From Bacteriovoracaceae bacterium (GTDB lineage Bacteria > Bdellovibrionota > Bacteriovoracia > Bacteriovoracales > Bacteriovoracaceae): a stretch of 40,004 bases of DNA. Below the pieces are notes generated by a model. That model was not told where the DNA came from. It searched no databases and saw only the letters and a program-made list of their open reading frames with translations. Both the position numbers and the translations under genes were made by a program. Below are positions 24,096 to 32,995 of the stretch, piece by piece. Within the stretch, counting starts at the first letter, position 1, and every line of letters starts with the position of its first letter. The stretch covers positions 1-40,004 of the forward strand of contig CANHJD010000004.1 of NCBI GenBank assembly GCA_947461145.1. The letters are read 5' to 3'.

Positions 24096-25214
24096 ATGAA
24101 AACTATCACAGCAGCAGCAATCCTCTTCTCAGTTAATGCTTTCTCACAAAGCATGTCTCAAATCGACCTTAAAACAATTTGCCTAGGCAAGCATGAGATT
24201 TCAAATAGTGTACCCGTTGAAGACAGAGCAATTTCTTTAAAGATGATGATGCTAAATGAAAAGAAGTTAGTTGTTGCAGACAAAGGATTTTGCAGTGAGT
24301 TTCTCAAACAACAAACAGAAATTGAAGTTAAAGAGACGATTTCAAATATAGACAACGGCGTGAAAACTGAAGTGACAAATAATTGCATAAAAGATGAGAA
24401 CAATAAAGACAAATGGAAAGTTCGTCTTTATGCGAGCCATTCCTTCACTAATTACTTTAATAGCGACATTACTTTTAAGTCCTCTCGTTATAATGTTGAA
24501 ATAAAAGATTATGAATGGTCGGAAAGAAGCTCACGAGAATTTTTCTCACCAAAAACTTTTCTCGCTAAAGGTCACAATCCTTTGCAGATTATAGATGAGC
24601 CTACGAATACTTTTACTGTAAGTATTGAAAAGAATGGTAATGAGTTTTTTCTTTCAGCATTCCATCCAAAGTTTTACCAGAAGGTCGATCAAGTGAAATA
24701 CATGAAAGGAACAATTGACGGGACGCCTGTTGATGGCATCGCCCCAATCAATAAACCCTTTGATGGATACAATCAAACTCCAGGAGAGAGTGAGCTTGTT
24801 AGAAATCAGAATACTTATGGCGAAATGAATTTTGAAGTTGGTTACGGACGACGTTTTAAATTAGTAGACACCGACTTTGGCTCTATCAGCTACATCCCAA
24901 GCATTGGCATGGGTGTAATGATTGGAAATAACTTAAACGTAATGGTCAAAGAGAACGCGTGGTGGGATTTTGATGAGCACTCTGAGGGCTTTAAACTCCA
25001 AGGAGTTGGGGGCAGTATAAAAAACAGAGTTGAGTTCAACTCCAAGAACGAAAGATTCGGTTTATTTTATGAAAATAAAATTGCTTATTTCCATCAAGAG
25101 CATGGATTCTTTGATGGGACTCAATCGTACAATTTAGGATTCAACAGTAATAATGTTGGTCTTAAATTTATGATCTACAATCCAACAAAAAAGAAATCTC
25201 TCCCCCGAAGATAG
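24096..25214 (+). CDS. Exported protein, possible outer-membrane barrel, unknown
   Basis: A 372-residue product with signal peptide MKTITAAAILFSVNAFS. The N-terminal part has an isolated cysteine pair and charged residues. From about residue 230 alternating polar/hydrophobic strands with aromatic girdle residues (NFEVGYGRRFKLV, SYIPSIGMGVMIG, FGLFYENKIAYF, YNLGFNSNNVGLKFMIY) suggest an outer-membrane beta-barrel. It does not end in the typical aromatic residue; the tail is KKKSLPRR. Its terminator lies inside the coding end of pckA. Family not recognised. Confidence 0.68.
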   Translation: MKTITAAAILFSVNAFSQSMSQIDLKTICLGKHEISNSVPVEDRAISLKMMMLNEKKLVVADKGFCSEFLKQQTEIEVKETISNIDNGVKTEVTNNCIKDENNKDKWKVRLYASHSFTNYFNSDITFKSSRYNVEIKDYEWSERSSREFFSPKTFLAKGHNPLQIIDEPTNTFTVSIEKNGNEFFLSAFHPKFYQKVDQVKYMKGTIDGTPVDGIAPINKPFDGYNQTPGESELVRNQNTYGEMNFEVGYGRRFKLVDTDFGSISYIPSIGMGVMIGNNLNVMVKENAWWDFDEHSEGFKLQGVGGSIKNRVEFNSKNERFGLFYENKIAYFHQEHGFFDGTQSYNLGFNSNNVGLKFMIYNPTKKKSLPRR

Positions 25215-25220
25215 CGATAC

Positions 25221-26777
25221 TTACAGGAGGTGGGAATCCACCTCCTTTTTTATTTCAAATCTCTGAAAATTATTGTCCAATTTATCTCTTAAATCGTCCG
25301 CCACCCGCAAGTAATCTCCTTGATTAGGCCAGAGTTCCATTGGATTTAACATGTAGCTTTCAACCCCTTTAATTTCTGATGGTATCTGCAAATTAAAAAT
25401 GGGATCACGGTGAAAATCCAGCTTCTCAACTTGTCCGGACTGAATTGCTCTTACACATTTTCTCGTGAATTGAAGCGGGAACCTCTTTCCTATACCTTGG
25501 GAACCGCCATACCATCCAGTATTAAGCAGCCAAACACTAATATTTTTTGAGGCTAAAAAACTTCTAAAAAGTTCACTATAATCTTCAGCTTTTCTAATCA
25601 TAAATGGAGCTCCAAAACACTTTGAGAAAGTTGTCTTAATATCTCTTCCGCCCATTTCAGTTCCAGCGAGCTTAGCAGTATACCCAGATAAGAAATAATA
25701 AATCGCTTGATTTTTATCTAATAAACTTACTGCCGGCAAAACACCTTTAGCGTCTGCGCTCAGGAAAAAAATATTTTGAGGAACCCCGGCCTTACCATCC
25801 GGAACATACTGATCTAATTTTGACAGGGAATAAGTCGCTCTTGCATTCTCAGTAACGGTTTTATCAAAATAATTTGGCTCTCTAGACTTCATGTCAAGAG
25901 GTACATTTTCTAAAAGTGACCCAAAATGATTGGCGAGTTTGAAGATCTGAGGTTCTGATTTTTGAGTCAGGCCGAAGGTTTTTGCGTAACACCCTCCTTC
26001 GAAATTGAAAACTCCTTGGTCAGAAAGCCCTATTTCGTCATCACCAATTAATCTTACTCCCTCGTCTGTCGCCAAAGTTGTTTTACCGGTACCAGACAAA
26101 CCAAAAAAAAGTGAAACATCTCCTTCTGTATTAATATTTGCTCCTGAGTGCATTGGTAAAACTCCAAAGTCAGGTAGCAGTGTACTTAAAATAGTAAATA
26201 CAGCTTTTTTTATTTCTCCAGAATAAGCCGTTCCAAAAATAATAATTTCTTTTGTCTCAAAACTAATGGCAATCACAACGGGAGATTTAAGACCATATTC
26301 TTTCCAGTTAAAATCAAGATCTGGGTGATGATAGATAGTAAATGTACCTAAAGGGGGCTCCGGTAATGGATTACGAAAAATAGTCTTACAAAATAAAGCA
26401 TGGGGAGCAGAAACACTGATAAATCGAAGTCCGAGAGAGAATCTCTCATCAGCACAGGCCGATTTCTCTACAATATAGGAATGTGGCTTAAAGAAGTTAA
26501 TATTTCTTAAAAAGTCTTCTTTTAATTGATAAAAAAAACCTGCTGATAACTTCTGACTCCCACCCCAATCGATAACCCTATTACTATAACTATCCGATAC
26601 AATATATTTATCTGTGGCAGATCGCCCCGTATATTTACCAGTATGAATCACAAGACTACCGAGGGAGCTTAATTTACCTTTATTTTCCATTATCGATTTT
26701 TCAACTAACAAAGACACAGATGAATTAACTTCTAAAGGAACCTCTCCAGAAATAATTGAATTCCACCAGTTCCACAT
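25221..26777 (-). CDS. pckA: Phosphoenolpyruvate carboxykinase (ATP)
   Basis: Decarboxylates oxaloacetate to PEP with ATP in gluconeogenesis. The 518-residue enzyme carries HTGKYTGRSATDKYIV, MHSGANI, the kinase P-loop GLSGTGKTTLA, the metal-binding GDDEIGL, FEGGCYAKT and FLSGYTAKLAGTE, in family order. A purine-rich GGGGGG precedes the ATG. Its last codons contain the terminator hairpin of the convergent gene. In a predatory or amino-acid-using bacterium such a gene fits growth on peptides, but that context is inference. Confidence 0.96.
   Translation of the reverse strand: MWNWWNSIISGEVPLEVNSSVSLLVEKSIMENKGKLSSLGSLVIHTGKYTGRSATDKYIVSDSYSNRVIDWGGSQKLSAGFFYQLKEDFLRNINFFKPHSYIVEKSACADERFSLGLRFISVSAPHALFCKTIFRNPLPEPPLGTFTIYHHPDLDFNWKEYGLKSPVVIAISFETKEIIIFGTAYSGEIKKAVFTILSTLLPDFGVLPMHSGANINTEGDVSLFFGLSGTGKTTLATDEGVRLIGDDEIGLSDQGVFNFEGGCYAKTFGLTQKSEPQIFKLANHFGSLLENVPLDMKSREPNYFDKTVTENARATYSLSKLDQYVPDGKAGVPQNIFFLSADAKGVLPAVSLLDKNQAIYYFLSGYTAKLAGTEMGGRDIKTTFSKCFGAPFMIRKAEDYSELFRSFLASKNISVWLLNTGWYGGSQGIGKRFPLQFTRKCVRAIQSGQVEKLDFHRDPIFNLQIPSEIKGVESYMLNPMELWPNQGDYLRVADDLRDKLDNNFQRFEIKKEVDSHLL
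25226..25251 (+). terminator. Rho-independent terminator of the outer-membrane-like protein gene, inside pckA
   Basis: GGAGGTGG (25226-25233) pairs with CCACCTCC (25238-25245) around GAAT, followed by a T-run. It lies within the C-terminal codons of the convergent pckA gene. Confidence 0.85.
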
Positions 26778-26898
26778 TTGAACCCCCCTGATTCGTGAAA
26801 TATTATTCTCGCTTTAACCAACATGCTAGTTTTAGAGCATTAAAAAATGGTCCAAGAATTGCTTTAATTTTCTTGTGACAATTATCAGCGGAGGAATT

Positions 26899-27147
26899 AT
26901 GCAGCGTTGTGAAAATTGTGGAAACAGTTATGCAAAAGTATTTAAGGTCATAATGAACGGTAAAGAGCATAAATTTGATTGTTTCGAGTGCGCCATACAA
27001 AAACTTGCACCACATTGTACGAGCTGTGGGACAAGGATCATCGGTCATGGACTTGAATCAGGAGATCAAATGTTTTGCTGTGCTGGATGTGCGAGAGCTT
27101 TTGGCATTGAAGAATTAGTCGATCATATAGCATCATCAGGGGGGTAA
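26899..27147 (+). CDS. Small multi-cysteine zinc-ribbon protein
   Basis: The start is set at 26899, after GGAGGA; the extra eight residues of the longer frame are not needed. The 82-residue product is MQRCENCGNSYAK, then HKFDCFECAI, LAPHCTSCG, GHGLESG and FCCAGCARAFG: four CxxC pairs, so at least two zinc sites. It matches a widespread bacterial family that I recall annotated as prokaryotic metallothionein-like or zinc-ribbon, with the GHG near the centre. Probable role in metal binding. Its end overlaps the convergent universal stress protein gene by 12 bases (27136-27147). Confidence 0.82.
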   Translation: MQRCENCGNSYAKVFKVIMNGKEHKFDCFECAIQKLAPHCTSCGTRIIGHGLESGDQMFCCAGCARAFGIEELVDHIASSGG

Positions 27148-28029
27148 AATGAAGATGTCCCCTGAATAAAACTCAACCAGTCGTCTCGTCTCTGAGCCAA
27201 CAAGAAATTTCTCTATAAATGTTTTATGATGCTTTTGTATTACAATTAGGTCCACCTTCTTTTGATCTAAGATTTTTATCAAATGAAAGGCTAATCGCTT
27301 TTCTTCACTCATTTCAATAATTATCTCAGGACAAAACTTTGAAGGGAGGCTCTCTTCAATTTTCTCCCTCATTTTATCCTGTATATTTCTTCGTTCAAAA
27401 TCAGAAAGAGTGAGAGGAGCCATATCCTTCTCGTAGGCCGTTTGATTAAAAAAATCAGAGAAACTTTTGCGCCAAAGTGAAATTATTGCACTAGGAGCAG
27501 AAAACAAATTCGAAAGCTCAAAAGTAGACTGTAAAATTCCATGAACTGACTCGGTTGTGTCAACGAGGCCAGCAACTTTTAAAGGTTTTTTAGCATTTTT
27601 AAATAACATTACTGGTATAGACGCAAGTCCAATAACATTACTAGCGAAGCCTCCAACAAGAAATGAGGACTTCCCTTTCCCAGTGTGACCTAGAATCAAG
27701 ATATCTGGCTTGAACTGTGAAATTACATTTTCGAAACTTGATTTTAAATCCCCTTTCACAATACTCCCAGTGGTCTTTGCCTCACAATCTCTGATTTGCT
27801 CAAGCATCACCCTTTCAAGAAATGCCTGACGCTGTTTTTCAATTTCTAAATTTAAATATTCCTCTTTTTTACCATTATCAACCCAATCCCATTGAAAAGA
27901 GAATTCAGCAAAATGGACAATATGCATAGTCCCACGACCAAGTTTTCTTAACTCTTCTGCCGCAATAAGCGCCTTACTAGACATCTCCGAAAAATCAGTG
28001 AAAAACAGAATCTTTGGGTTTATTTTCAT
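27136..28029 (-). CDS. Universal stress protein, tandem two-domain
   Basis: A 297-residue UspA-type protein with two domains. The first opens KILFFTDFSEMSSKALIAA and carries LGHTGKGKSSFLVGGFASN, the G-2x-G-9x-G(S/T) signature of the ATP-binding subgroup. The second, from about residue 150, lacks the glycine motif (VDLIVIQKHHKTFIEKFLVG). It is the last gene of the stress operon; AAGGAA precedes the ATG and 8 bases separate it from the BON gene. Usp proteins are induced by starvation, hypoxia or damage. Confidence 0.92.
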   Translation of the reverse strand: MKINPKILFFTDFSEMSSKALIAAEELRKLGRGTMHIVHFAEFSFQWDWVDNGKKEEYLNLEIEKQRQAFLERVMLEQIRDCEAKTTGSIVKGDLKSSFENVISQFKPDILILGHTGKGKSSFLVGGFASNVIGLASIPVMLFKNAKKPLKVAGLVDTTESVHGILQSTFELSNLFSAPSAIISLWRKSFSDFFNQTAYEKDMAPLTLSDFERRNIQDKMREKIEESLPSKFCPEIIIEMSEEKRLAFHLIKILDQKKVDLIVIQKHHKTFIEKFLVGSETRRLVEFYSGDIFILPP

Positions 28030-28037
28030 ACCATTCC

Positions 28038-28415
28038 TTAATAAAGATCATAATCATCGAAATCAAATGAATAACCATTCTTTAAAAGTTGTAATTGATT
28101 ATCTACGTCAATGACCCCTGAAATTCGATCAAGACATTTATCCACTTCCTTTTTCATATCGCGATTTCTTACAAATCCTGATAAATGGACAATTCCCTTG
28201 CTCACAATGACTTCAATCTCAGAGGCATCGATTTTTGGATTAAATGTTAAACTAAGGCAGACTTCCTCTTTTAGTCTTTTGTCAGGATTATAGTTTTTGG
28301 GTCCTATTCCAACAAAACTCAAATCATGTGGTCTCTCGAATTCAACACCACTTATCTCATAAGTATTTTTCTCAGCATAAACACCTTCATCTTCGTTGTA
28401 GTACTTTGGACACAT
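28038..28415 (-). CDS. BON-domain protein
   Basis: A 125-residue protein with no signal peptide seen. Residues 60-110 (ASEIEVIVSKGIVHLSGFVRNRDMKKEVDKC, ISGVIDVDNQL) form a single BON domain, a phospholipid- or lipid-interface-binding fold. The remainder is acidic, ending FDFDDYDLY. AAAGGAG precedes the ATG. It sits between the erythromycin-esterase-like and Usp genes in the same operon, a neighbourhood typical of stress islands. Exact role unknown. Confidence 0.85.
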   Translation of the reverse strand: MCPKYYNEDEGVYAEKNTYEISGVEFERPHDLSFVGIGPKNYNPDKRLKEEVCLSLTFNPKIDASEIEVIVSKGIVHLSGFVRNRDMKKEVDKCLDRISGVIDVDNQLQLLKNGYSFDFDDYDLY

Positions 28416-28426
28416 AATAGGCTCCT

Positions 28427-29743
28427 TTAAAATCGAGTTCCAAATGGATAGGTTTCTGGATATTTATTAGGATCGAACTGATTCCGAATCGGATTTAATG
28501 AGTGCGTGCGATCAATGAAAAGAAATGCATCATAACGATCAATTAGGTTGCTGGGGACATAATTTCTTCTATGATCTGCATCTGGATCATAAACAACACC
28601 AACAGCTCGTTGATCTATTGAGCAATTTAGTGATGATTTATGTAAATCCTTGTTAAAAATAGACAAAAGATTTGGAGATTTTAAATCAATAGAAATTCTA
28701 TGGAATTGATCCTCTAGGCTTCCTTGTTTAGCTTCTGGCAAAATAAATATTTGATCTGCTCCATTCCAAGCGTCCGCAGCAAGTACCTCACCTGAAAAAG
28801 TTCCAAACCCAACAAGTGAAACATTTTCTTGACCAAAGATCTCTCGCGCCAGTCCACCAAGATTAACCTCACCCCTCAAACTCATGTCAGTAGCCCGATA
28901 ATCTCCAATATGTGAATTATGCGCCCAAACAATACCTTTAGATTGCTGACCATAAAACTGAAACAAGGATTCGAGCGTTTCTACCATATGATTATCTCGA
29001 ACATTCCAGGCGAGATCTTCTCCGAAGGCCATGGATCGGTAATAATTTTCGGCATTAGTTACGATCTTAGCATTTTGAACAATTTGTAATCTTTCTGATT
29101 GGTTTTCAGCTTGCTGCAACATCTTATTTTCTAATATGTCTCGAAGGGCAGAAACAACTTCACGTTTGCACCCTTCTGGAGCTTTAAATAATTCCCTTGC
29201 GTAATTCATTTCATCACGTCCAAAAGAGCCAAGACATGCATAATACTCTTCAACCTTAAGCGCCAAGCCTGGATTAATTTTTCGAAGTGTTTTTATGACC
29301 TGATCAATCGAATCAAACATTGAGTAGACATCAAGACCATAAAATCCAATTTCTTTTTTATAATTACTATTATGGTGTTTGAGCCACTCAATCAATTCAA
29401 TCATTTCTGTATTTGCCCACATCCAAGTTGGCCACCTATTGTATGAGGAAAGAGCTTCAAAAGAAGTTTGAATGCTTTTATCCAAGATAAAGGTATTTAT
29501 AGATTGAGAAAGCGGCCAGTCACCTTCAACCGCAATAAAATTAAAATTGTGATTTGCTATTAAATCCTGAGTTATTAAACTGCGCCATTGATAAAATTCT
29601 TTTGTCCCATGAGTTGACTCTCCAAGCATAACAATTTTAGATTCAGACACCTTATCCACTAATTCTTTAATATCTTGAACACCCTTTAGAGGTTTCGTTA
29701 CTGATTTCAAATCAATAGCATAATTATTTTCATATTTTTGCAT
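28427..29743 (-). CDS. Erythromycin-esterase-family protein
   Basis: A 438-residue alpha/beta protein of the erythromycin esterase fold. The metal-free hydrolase residues are visible: MLGESTHGTKEF (histidine and glutamate), AVEGDWPLS, and VWAHNSHIGDYRATD. Chromosomal copies in stress clusters usually are not antibiotic-resistance genes and hydrolyse unknown esters. AAGGAGG precedes the ATG at optimum spacing. Operon neighbours are Usp and BON genes. Confidence 0.92.
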   Translation of the reverse strand: MQKYENNYAIDLKSVTKPLKGVQDIKELVDKVSESKIVMLGESTHGTKEFYQWRSLITQDLIANHNFNFIAVEGDWPLSQSINTFILDKSIQTSFEALSSYNRWPTWMWANTEMIELIEWLKHHNSNYKKEIGFYGLDVYSMFDSIDQVIKTLRKINPGLALKVEEYYACLGSFGRDEMNYARELFKAPEGCKREVVSALRDILENKMLQQAENQSERLQIVQNAKIVTNAENYYRSMAFGEDLAWNVRDNHMVETLESLFQFYGQQSKGIVWAHNSHIGDYRATDMSLRGEVNLGGLAREIFGQENVSLVGFGTFSGEVLAADAWNGADQIFILPEAKQGSLEDQFHRISIDLKSPNLLSIFNKDLHKSSLNCSIDQRAVGVVYDPDADHRRNYVPSNLIDRYDAFLFIDRTHSLNPIRNQFDPNKYPETYPFGTRF

Positions 29744-29758
29744 GAAACCTCCTTCGAA

Positions 29759-30208
29759 TTAATGCGATTTCATTACGAGGACATTTGCCTTTGAATTTCG
29801 TACTTGGTATTGAATGAAGCTTCTAATTGATAAATGGTTCTTTTTCCCACTTGCGAGTATAACTAACTGAGCACCAACTTTCTCGGTGTAATCTGAAAAT
29901 GATTTTTTAGGGTTTGTGTCAAATAAGCATTTTGCAACGATTGGATGGTTACAGCTCTTTGGAAGCAATTCAGAAGCAAGTTGATTCATTTTCAAAAGGA
30001 TGGAATGTTCGATAACAAGTTTCATCTCCCCAGATGGATAGACTGGGACTTGAATATTCTCGCTCAAAGAATAATTATGAAAACTCGAAATATGCACGAG
30101 ATGAATTTCGACGTCCCTAAGAAACTCCAAATGTTTCAGGTCTTTCCAAGCTTCTTCTGGATTGTCCTTAAAATCAACTCCAATAGCAACGACTTGAATT
30201 TTCTTCAT
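29759..30208 (-). CDS. Universal stress protein, short
   Basis: A 149-residue single-domain Usp. The strand KIQVVAIGVDFK starts it and the end VEIHLVHIS and LVILASGKKNH keeps the fold, but the ATP loop is degenerate: no G-2x-G-9x-G. It therefore belongs with the UspA-type that do not bind ATP, or has decayed. It starts as an ATGA overlap with the next upstream Usp gene. Confidence 0.85.
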   Translation of the reverse strand: MKKIQVVAIGVDFKDNPEEAWKDLKHLEFLRDVEIHLVHISSFHNYSLSENIQVPVYPSGEMKLVIEHSILLKMNQLASELLPKSCNHPIVAKCLFDTNPKKSFSDYTEKVGAQLVILASGKKNHLSIRSFIQYQVRNSKANVLVMKSH

Positions 30209-30651
30209 TTCTCAGGCCTCAAGACTAAGATATTTGTAGCTGATTTTTTTATCATATCATTGGCAAATGAACTCTCGAAAAGACCTAGCCTCTGTCTGGT
30301 TGCAACGATTAAAAGATCAATCTTTTTTTGATCAACATAATTTCTCATTTTACTATTTATATCCGTATCAAAAAGACATTGATAAATAACTTTTCCAACG
30401 TGGCCATATGGCAGGAATCCTTTTGCCATTGTCTTCATTTTTTCAAGGACTGCATCTGACAATTCTTTTTCATTAAAAGAAAAAGGAAAGGAGACATTAA
30501 ATGAAAGACCATCTCCGTAATTAAGAATCCTAAAAATATGTACGATGTGAATTTCAGAATCATTCATCCACTCCATTTTCCTGAGGGAAGAAAATATCTC
30601 CTCAGGTAAACTGGTATCAACTGCGATTAATACTTTTTCAGGAAATGCCAT
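30205..30651 (-). CDS. Universal stress protein, short
   Basis: A 148-residue single-domain Usp starting MAFPEKVLIAVDTSLPEEIF with HIVHIF and LLIVATRQRLGLF. It resembles its downstream neighbour (VIYQCLFDTD against VAKCLFDTN), so the two are tandem duplicates. The nucleotide loop is absent. GAGGAT precedes the ATG. It is the first long gene of the operon; a 38-codon ORF lies 27 bases upstream. Confidence 0.87.
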   Translation of the reverse strand: MAFPEKVLIAVDTSLPEEIFSSLRKMEWMNDSEIHIVHIFRILNYGDGLSFNVSFPFSFNEKELSDAVLEKMKTMAKGFLPYGHVGKVIYQCLFDTDINSKMRNYVDQKKIDLLIVATRQRLGLFESSFANDMIKKSATNILVLRPEK

Positions 30652-30678
30652 TTCATCCTCATGATTTAAAAAACTTCT

Positions 30679-30795
30679 TTAGAATTTATTTGGATGACGA
30701 ATCCTTTTACTTTTTTTAGATTCATCCCCCTTCATACGAAATCTTCTATTTCCTTTTGGCTTATCATCTTTTTTTTCTTTCTTTTTAATTATCAT
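30679..30795 (-). CDS. Very small basic ORF (38 codons)
   Basis: An ORF of 38 codons on the minus strand, reading MIIKKKEKKDDKPKG then NRRFRMKGDESKKSKRIRHP. It is almost all Lys, Arg, Asp and Ser, very basic and likely disordered or nucleic-acid binding. A strong GGAGG lies 6 bases before the ATG, and it is 27 bases ahead of the Usp operon in the same direction. No family recognised. Chance cannot be excluded at this length, but the spacing and Shine-Dalgarno favour a real gene. It fills the otherwise 313-base gap between the Usp gene and the regulator. Confidence 0.5.
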   Translation of the reverse strand: MIIKKKEKKDDKPKGNRRFRMKGDESKKSKRIRHPNKF

Positions 30796-30936
30796 TTGCG
30801 CCTCCATTGATCATAAATTTAGGATACGAAAGGAAGATAGAAAATGACTTATGACACTCTTAAGGTTTCAAGCTTATTTTCAATAAGTTAGTGTAGAAAT
30901 CATAAAAGACTCTGTTTTAGACTAAGTGAATATTTT

Positions 30937-30950
30937 TTGATGCATACGAA
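30937..30950. promoter_or_regulatory. Weak FNR-like half-site
   Basis: TTGAT-N4-ACGAA, differing by two bases from TTGAT-N4-ATCAA, 14 bases upstream of the FNR-like gene ATG. It may be autoregulatory, but only one half-site is good. Confidence 0.25.
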
Positions 30951-30964
30951 AAGAGTATTCTTCA

Positions 30965-31681
30965 ATGAAGAAAGGAAGCATGCCAATGAAGTTAAATCAA
31001 AAATGCCTCTGCACAAATTGCAATGTATTCTCCTCCAGTCTATTTTCAAGACTTGGAAATGAAGAGGTTAAAAAATTACATGAGCTTAAAACTTTTCATT
31101 TCTTCAATCGAGGTGAAATCATTTTTCATCAAGAGAGCCCATGTCTTGGAGTTTTCTGCATGGAGTCCGGTAGCGTGAAGCTGTACACTCAAGAGGAAGA
31201 TGGTAAAGAAATAATAAATAAAATTCAAAAAGGTGGAGATATTTTGGGTCACACAGGCCTTTTTGGAAAACAACAATATATTGAAAGTGCCAAGGCTCTC
31301 GAGCCAACGAAGTGCTGCTTTATTGATAGTACGTCTATGAAAGAAGTCCTAGCGAACTCCTCAACTTTAATGACTGACTTAATTTTGAAAATGAGTCAGG
31401 ACCTAATAGAATCAAATGCAAAGACTGCTGACATGGTGAGAAAAAATGTAAGAGAAAGACTCGCTACCTACATTTTAAAAATGTCTGAAACTACAGGAGA
31501 ATCTCAGAATTTTAAACTCCAACTCTCTAGGGAAGAGATGGCCTCCCTTTTGGGGACAGCACACGAAACTGTCATTAGGTGTATTAGTGAATTTAAAGAA
31601 CTAGGTTATATCGCAGAAAAAAATAGAGTTCTTTATGTTTTAAAAAAAGACAGCCTTCAAAATCTTAGTCGGTATCATTAA
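30965..31681 (+). CDS. Crp/Fnr-family transcription regulator, FNR-like
   Basis: A 238-residue regulator. Residues 14-19 are CLCTNC in the region where FNR holds its Fe-S cysteines; further cysteines lie around residues 61, 67 and 118-119. A cyclic-nucleotide-like beta-roll follows (FNRGEIIFHQESP, GSVKLYTQEEDGKEI, GGDILGH), then the HTH REEMASLLGTAHETVIRCISEFKELGYI. The helix residues ETVIR match the FNR recognition helix, which reads TTGAT-type sites. ATGs at 30965, 30980 and 30986 are all possible; GAAAGGA best suits 30986. It is divergent from the Usp operon and is the best candidate for its regulator. An oxygen sensor is likely but unproven. Confidence 0.85.
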   Translation: MKKGSMPMKLNQKCLCTNCNVFSSSLFSRLGNEEVKKLHELKTFHFFNRGEIIFHQESPCLGVFCMESGSVKLYTQEEDGKEIINKIQKGGDILGHTGLFGKQQYIESAKALEPTKCCFIDSTSMKEVLANSSTLMTDLILKMSQDLIESNAKTADMVRKNVRERLATYILKMSETTGESQNFKLQLSREEMASLLGTAHETVIRCISEFKELGYIAEKNRVLYVLKKDSLQNLSRYH

Positions 31682-31757
31682 CAAAAAAATAAAACGCTCA
31701 GGAATTAAACATGTTTTCTCCACTTTTAAAAATAGGGAGATGAGGTAATATTTATGA

Positions 31758-32990
31758 ATGAATAAACTTACATTATCACTTATATCTATCTTGGTCTTTT
31801 TTAATCAAAATGCAATTTCTAAAGAATCGAACTATATTGATTATTTTAATAAAATTTATGCAAAGCAAATCTACATAAAAAACTTTGAAGATTTCCAACA
31901 GCAACTTATCGAAAATGGATTTACTGATAAAAAATGGATCCAGTACACCCTTTATCAAAATGGTTTAAGAAAAAATGAAATAGATGCTCTGAAAGAGCCT
32001 CGGATGATCTATTTACCAGTGCCTAAAAAATCTAAGATTCCAGAATTTAAAAAGAATTTAAACGATAAAAACAAGCTTGTCTGTACCCTTTTAAGTCCTG
32101 ATGATTTAAAGAAAAATGTTAATTACAAAACTCTTTATCCAGACTTTAAAAGCTATGTCTTTTCTCGAAAATTAACTAATGCTAAAGTTGGCACGACAGA
32201 GGAAGTTCTTCTACAGGATAAATTCTATTATGAGGATCTTAGCAGATGGGTTGCTTTTACTGATACAATCAACAAGGATTCTGATCGGCCAAGTGAAGGA
32301 TACTTTTTACCCCCATGCTATGAAGAAATTATAATTAAAAAAGTAAAAGCTCCTGAAGTTAAAAAAGAGCCAGAGGCAAAAAAAGAGCCTCCAAAAGAAC
32401 GAAACGAAACATTTTTTGGTCAATTATCTCTAGGAAATGTTGTAATTAAATCGAATGACGATCTTAATTCAAAATTTGACCTCTCATTTTTGAAAATGGG
32501 TCTATCGATCCAAAAGCCAATTAATAAGTTTAATTACAGAATGGGTATCGCAGTAAATAACTATATCTCAATCAAATTTACATCGGATAACACTTCAAGC
32601 TCGGCAAATAAAATTAAGTATTATTTTGATTACCTATTCGGAGTGAGTAAACAAGAAGATAATCACTACTTAACACTTCAATATGACAATCTTAACTATT
32701 TGCTGAATATAAATAAACCTAATCAGGTTAATTTGAATCCTGTTAGGGTTGACCGCTTAAACTTACTAGATGCATATTCCTTAAATAACGATTATGCCGT
32801 TCTTGGTGGGATTGCTTATTTCCCGAGCCTATTTTCAAAAGCCGATGGACACGAGATTAGTGTGGGACTAAGAAGAACATTTTCTAAAGCACTCTCTTTT
32901 TCTGCTCTCTATTTCAGAAATAATATCACTAAGGACAGTATAACTAATACTGCAAATGGATTTGTTATAAATAGCATTTATCAATTTTAG
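31758..32990 (+). CDS. Exported outer-membrane-like protein with K/E/P linker, unknown
   Basis: A 410-residue product with signal peptide MNKLTLSLISILVFFNQNAIS. An N-terminal soluble part (about residues 25-195) with two cysteines is joined by a linker of KxPE repeats (VKAPEVKKEPEAKKEPP, about 197-214) to a C-terminal barrel-like region with alternating strands. It ends SIYQF with a C-terminal phenylalanine, as expected for BAM-inserted barrels. The Pro/Lys/Glu linker may cross the peptidoglycan or periplasm. GAGG lies 12 bases before the ATG. The YceI gene begins 5 bases after the stop. Confidence 0.72.
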   Translation: MNKLTLSLISILVFFNQNAISKESNYIDYFNKIYAKQIYIKNFEDFQQQLIENGFTDKKWIQYTLYQNGLRKNEIDALKEPRMIYLPVPKKSKIPEFKKNLNDKNKLVCTLLSPDDLKKNVNYKTLYPDFKSYVFSRKLTNAKVGTTEEVLLQDKFYYEDLSRWVAFTDTINKDSDRPSEGYFLPPCYEEIIIKKVKAPEVKKEPEAKKEPPKERNETFFGQLSLGNVVIKSNDDLNSKFDLSFLKMGLSIQKPINKFNYRMGIAVNNYISIKFTSDNTSSSANKIKYYFDYLFGVSKQEDNHYLTLQYDNLNYLLNINKPNQVNLNPVRVDRLNLLDAYSLNNDYAVLGGIAYFPSLFSKADGHEISVGLRRTFSKALSFSALYFRNNITKDSITNTANGFVINSIYQF

Positions 32991-32995
32991 GGGTT

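Noticed and set aside
29945-30331. 128-codon plus-strand ORF over the tandem Usp genes
   Set aside because: Antisense to two clear Usp genes that overlap by ATGA; no recognisable content.
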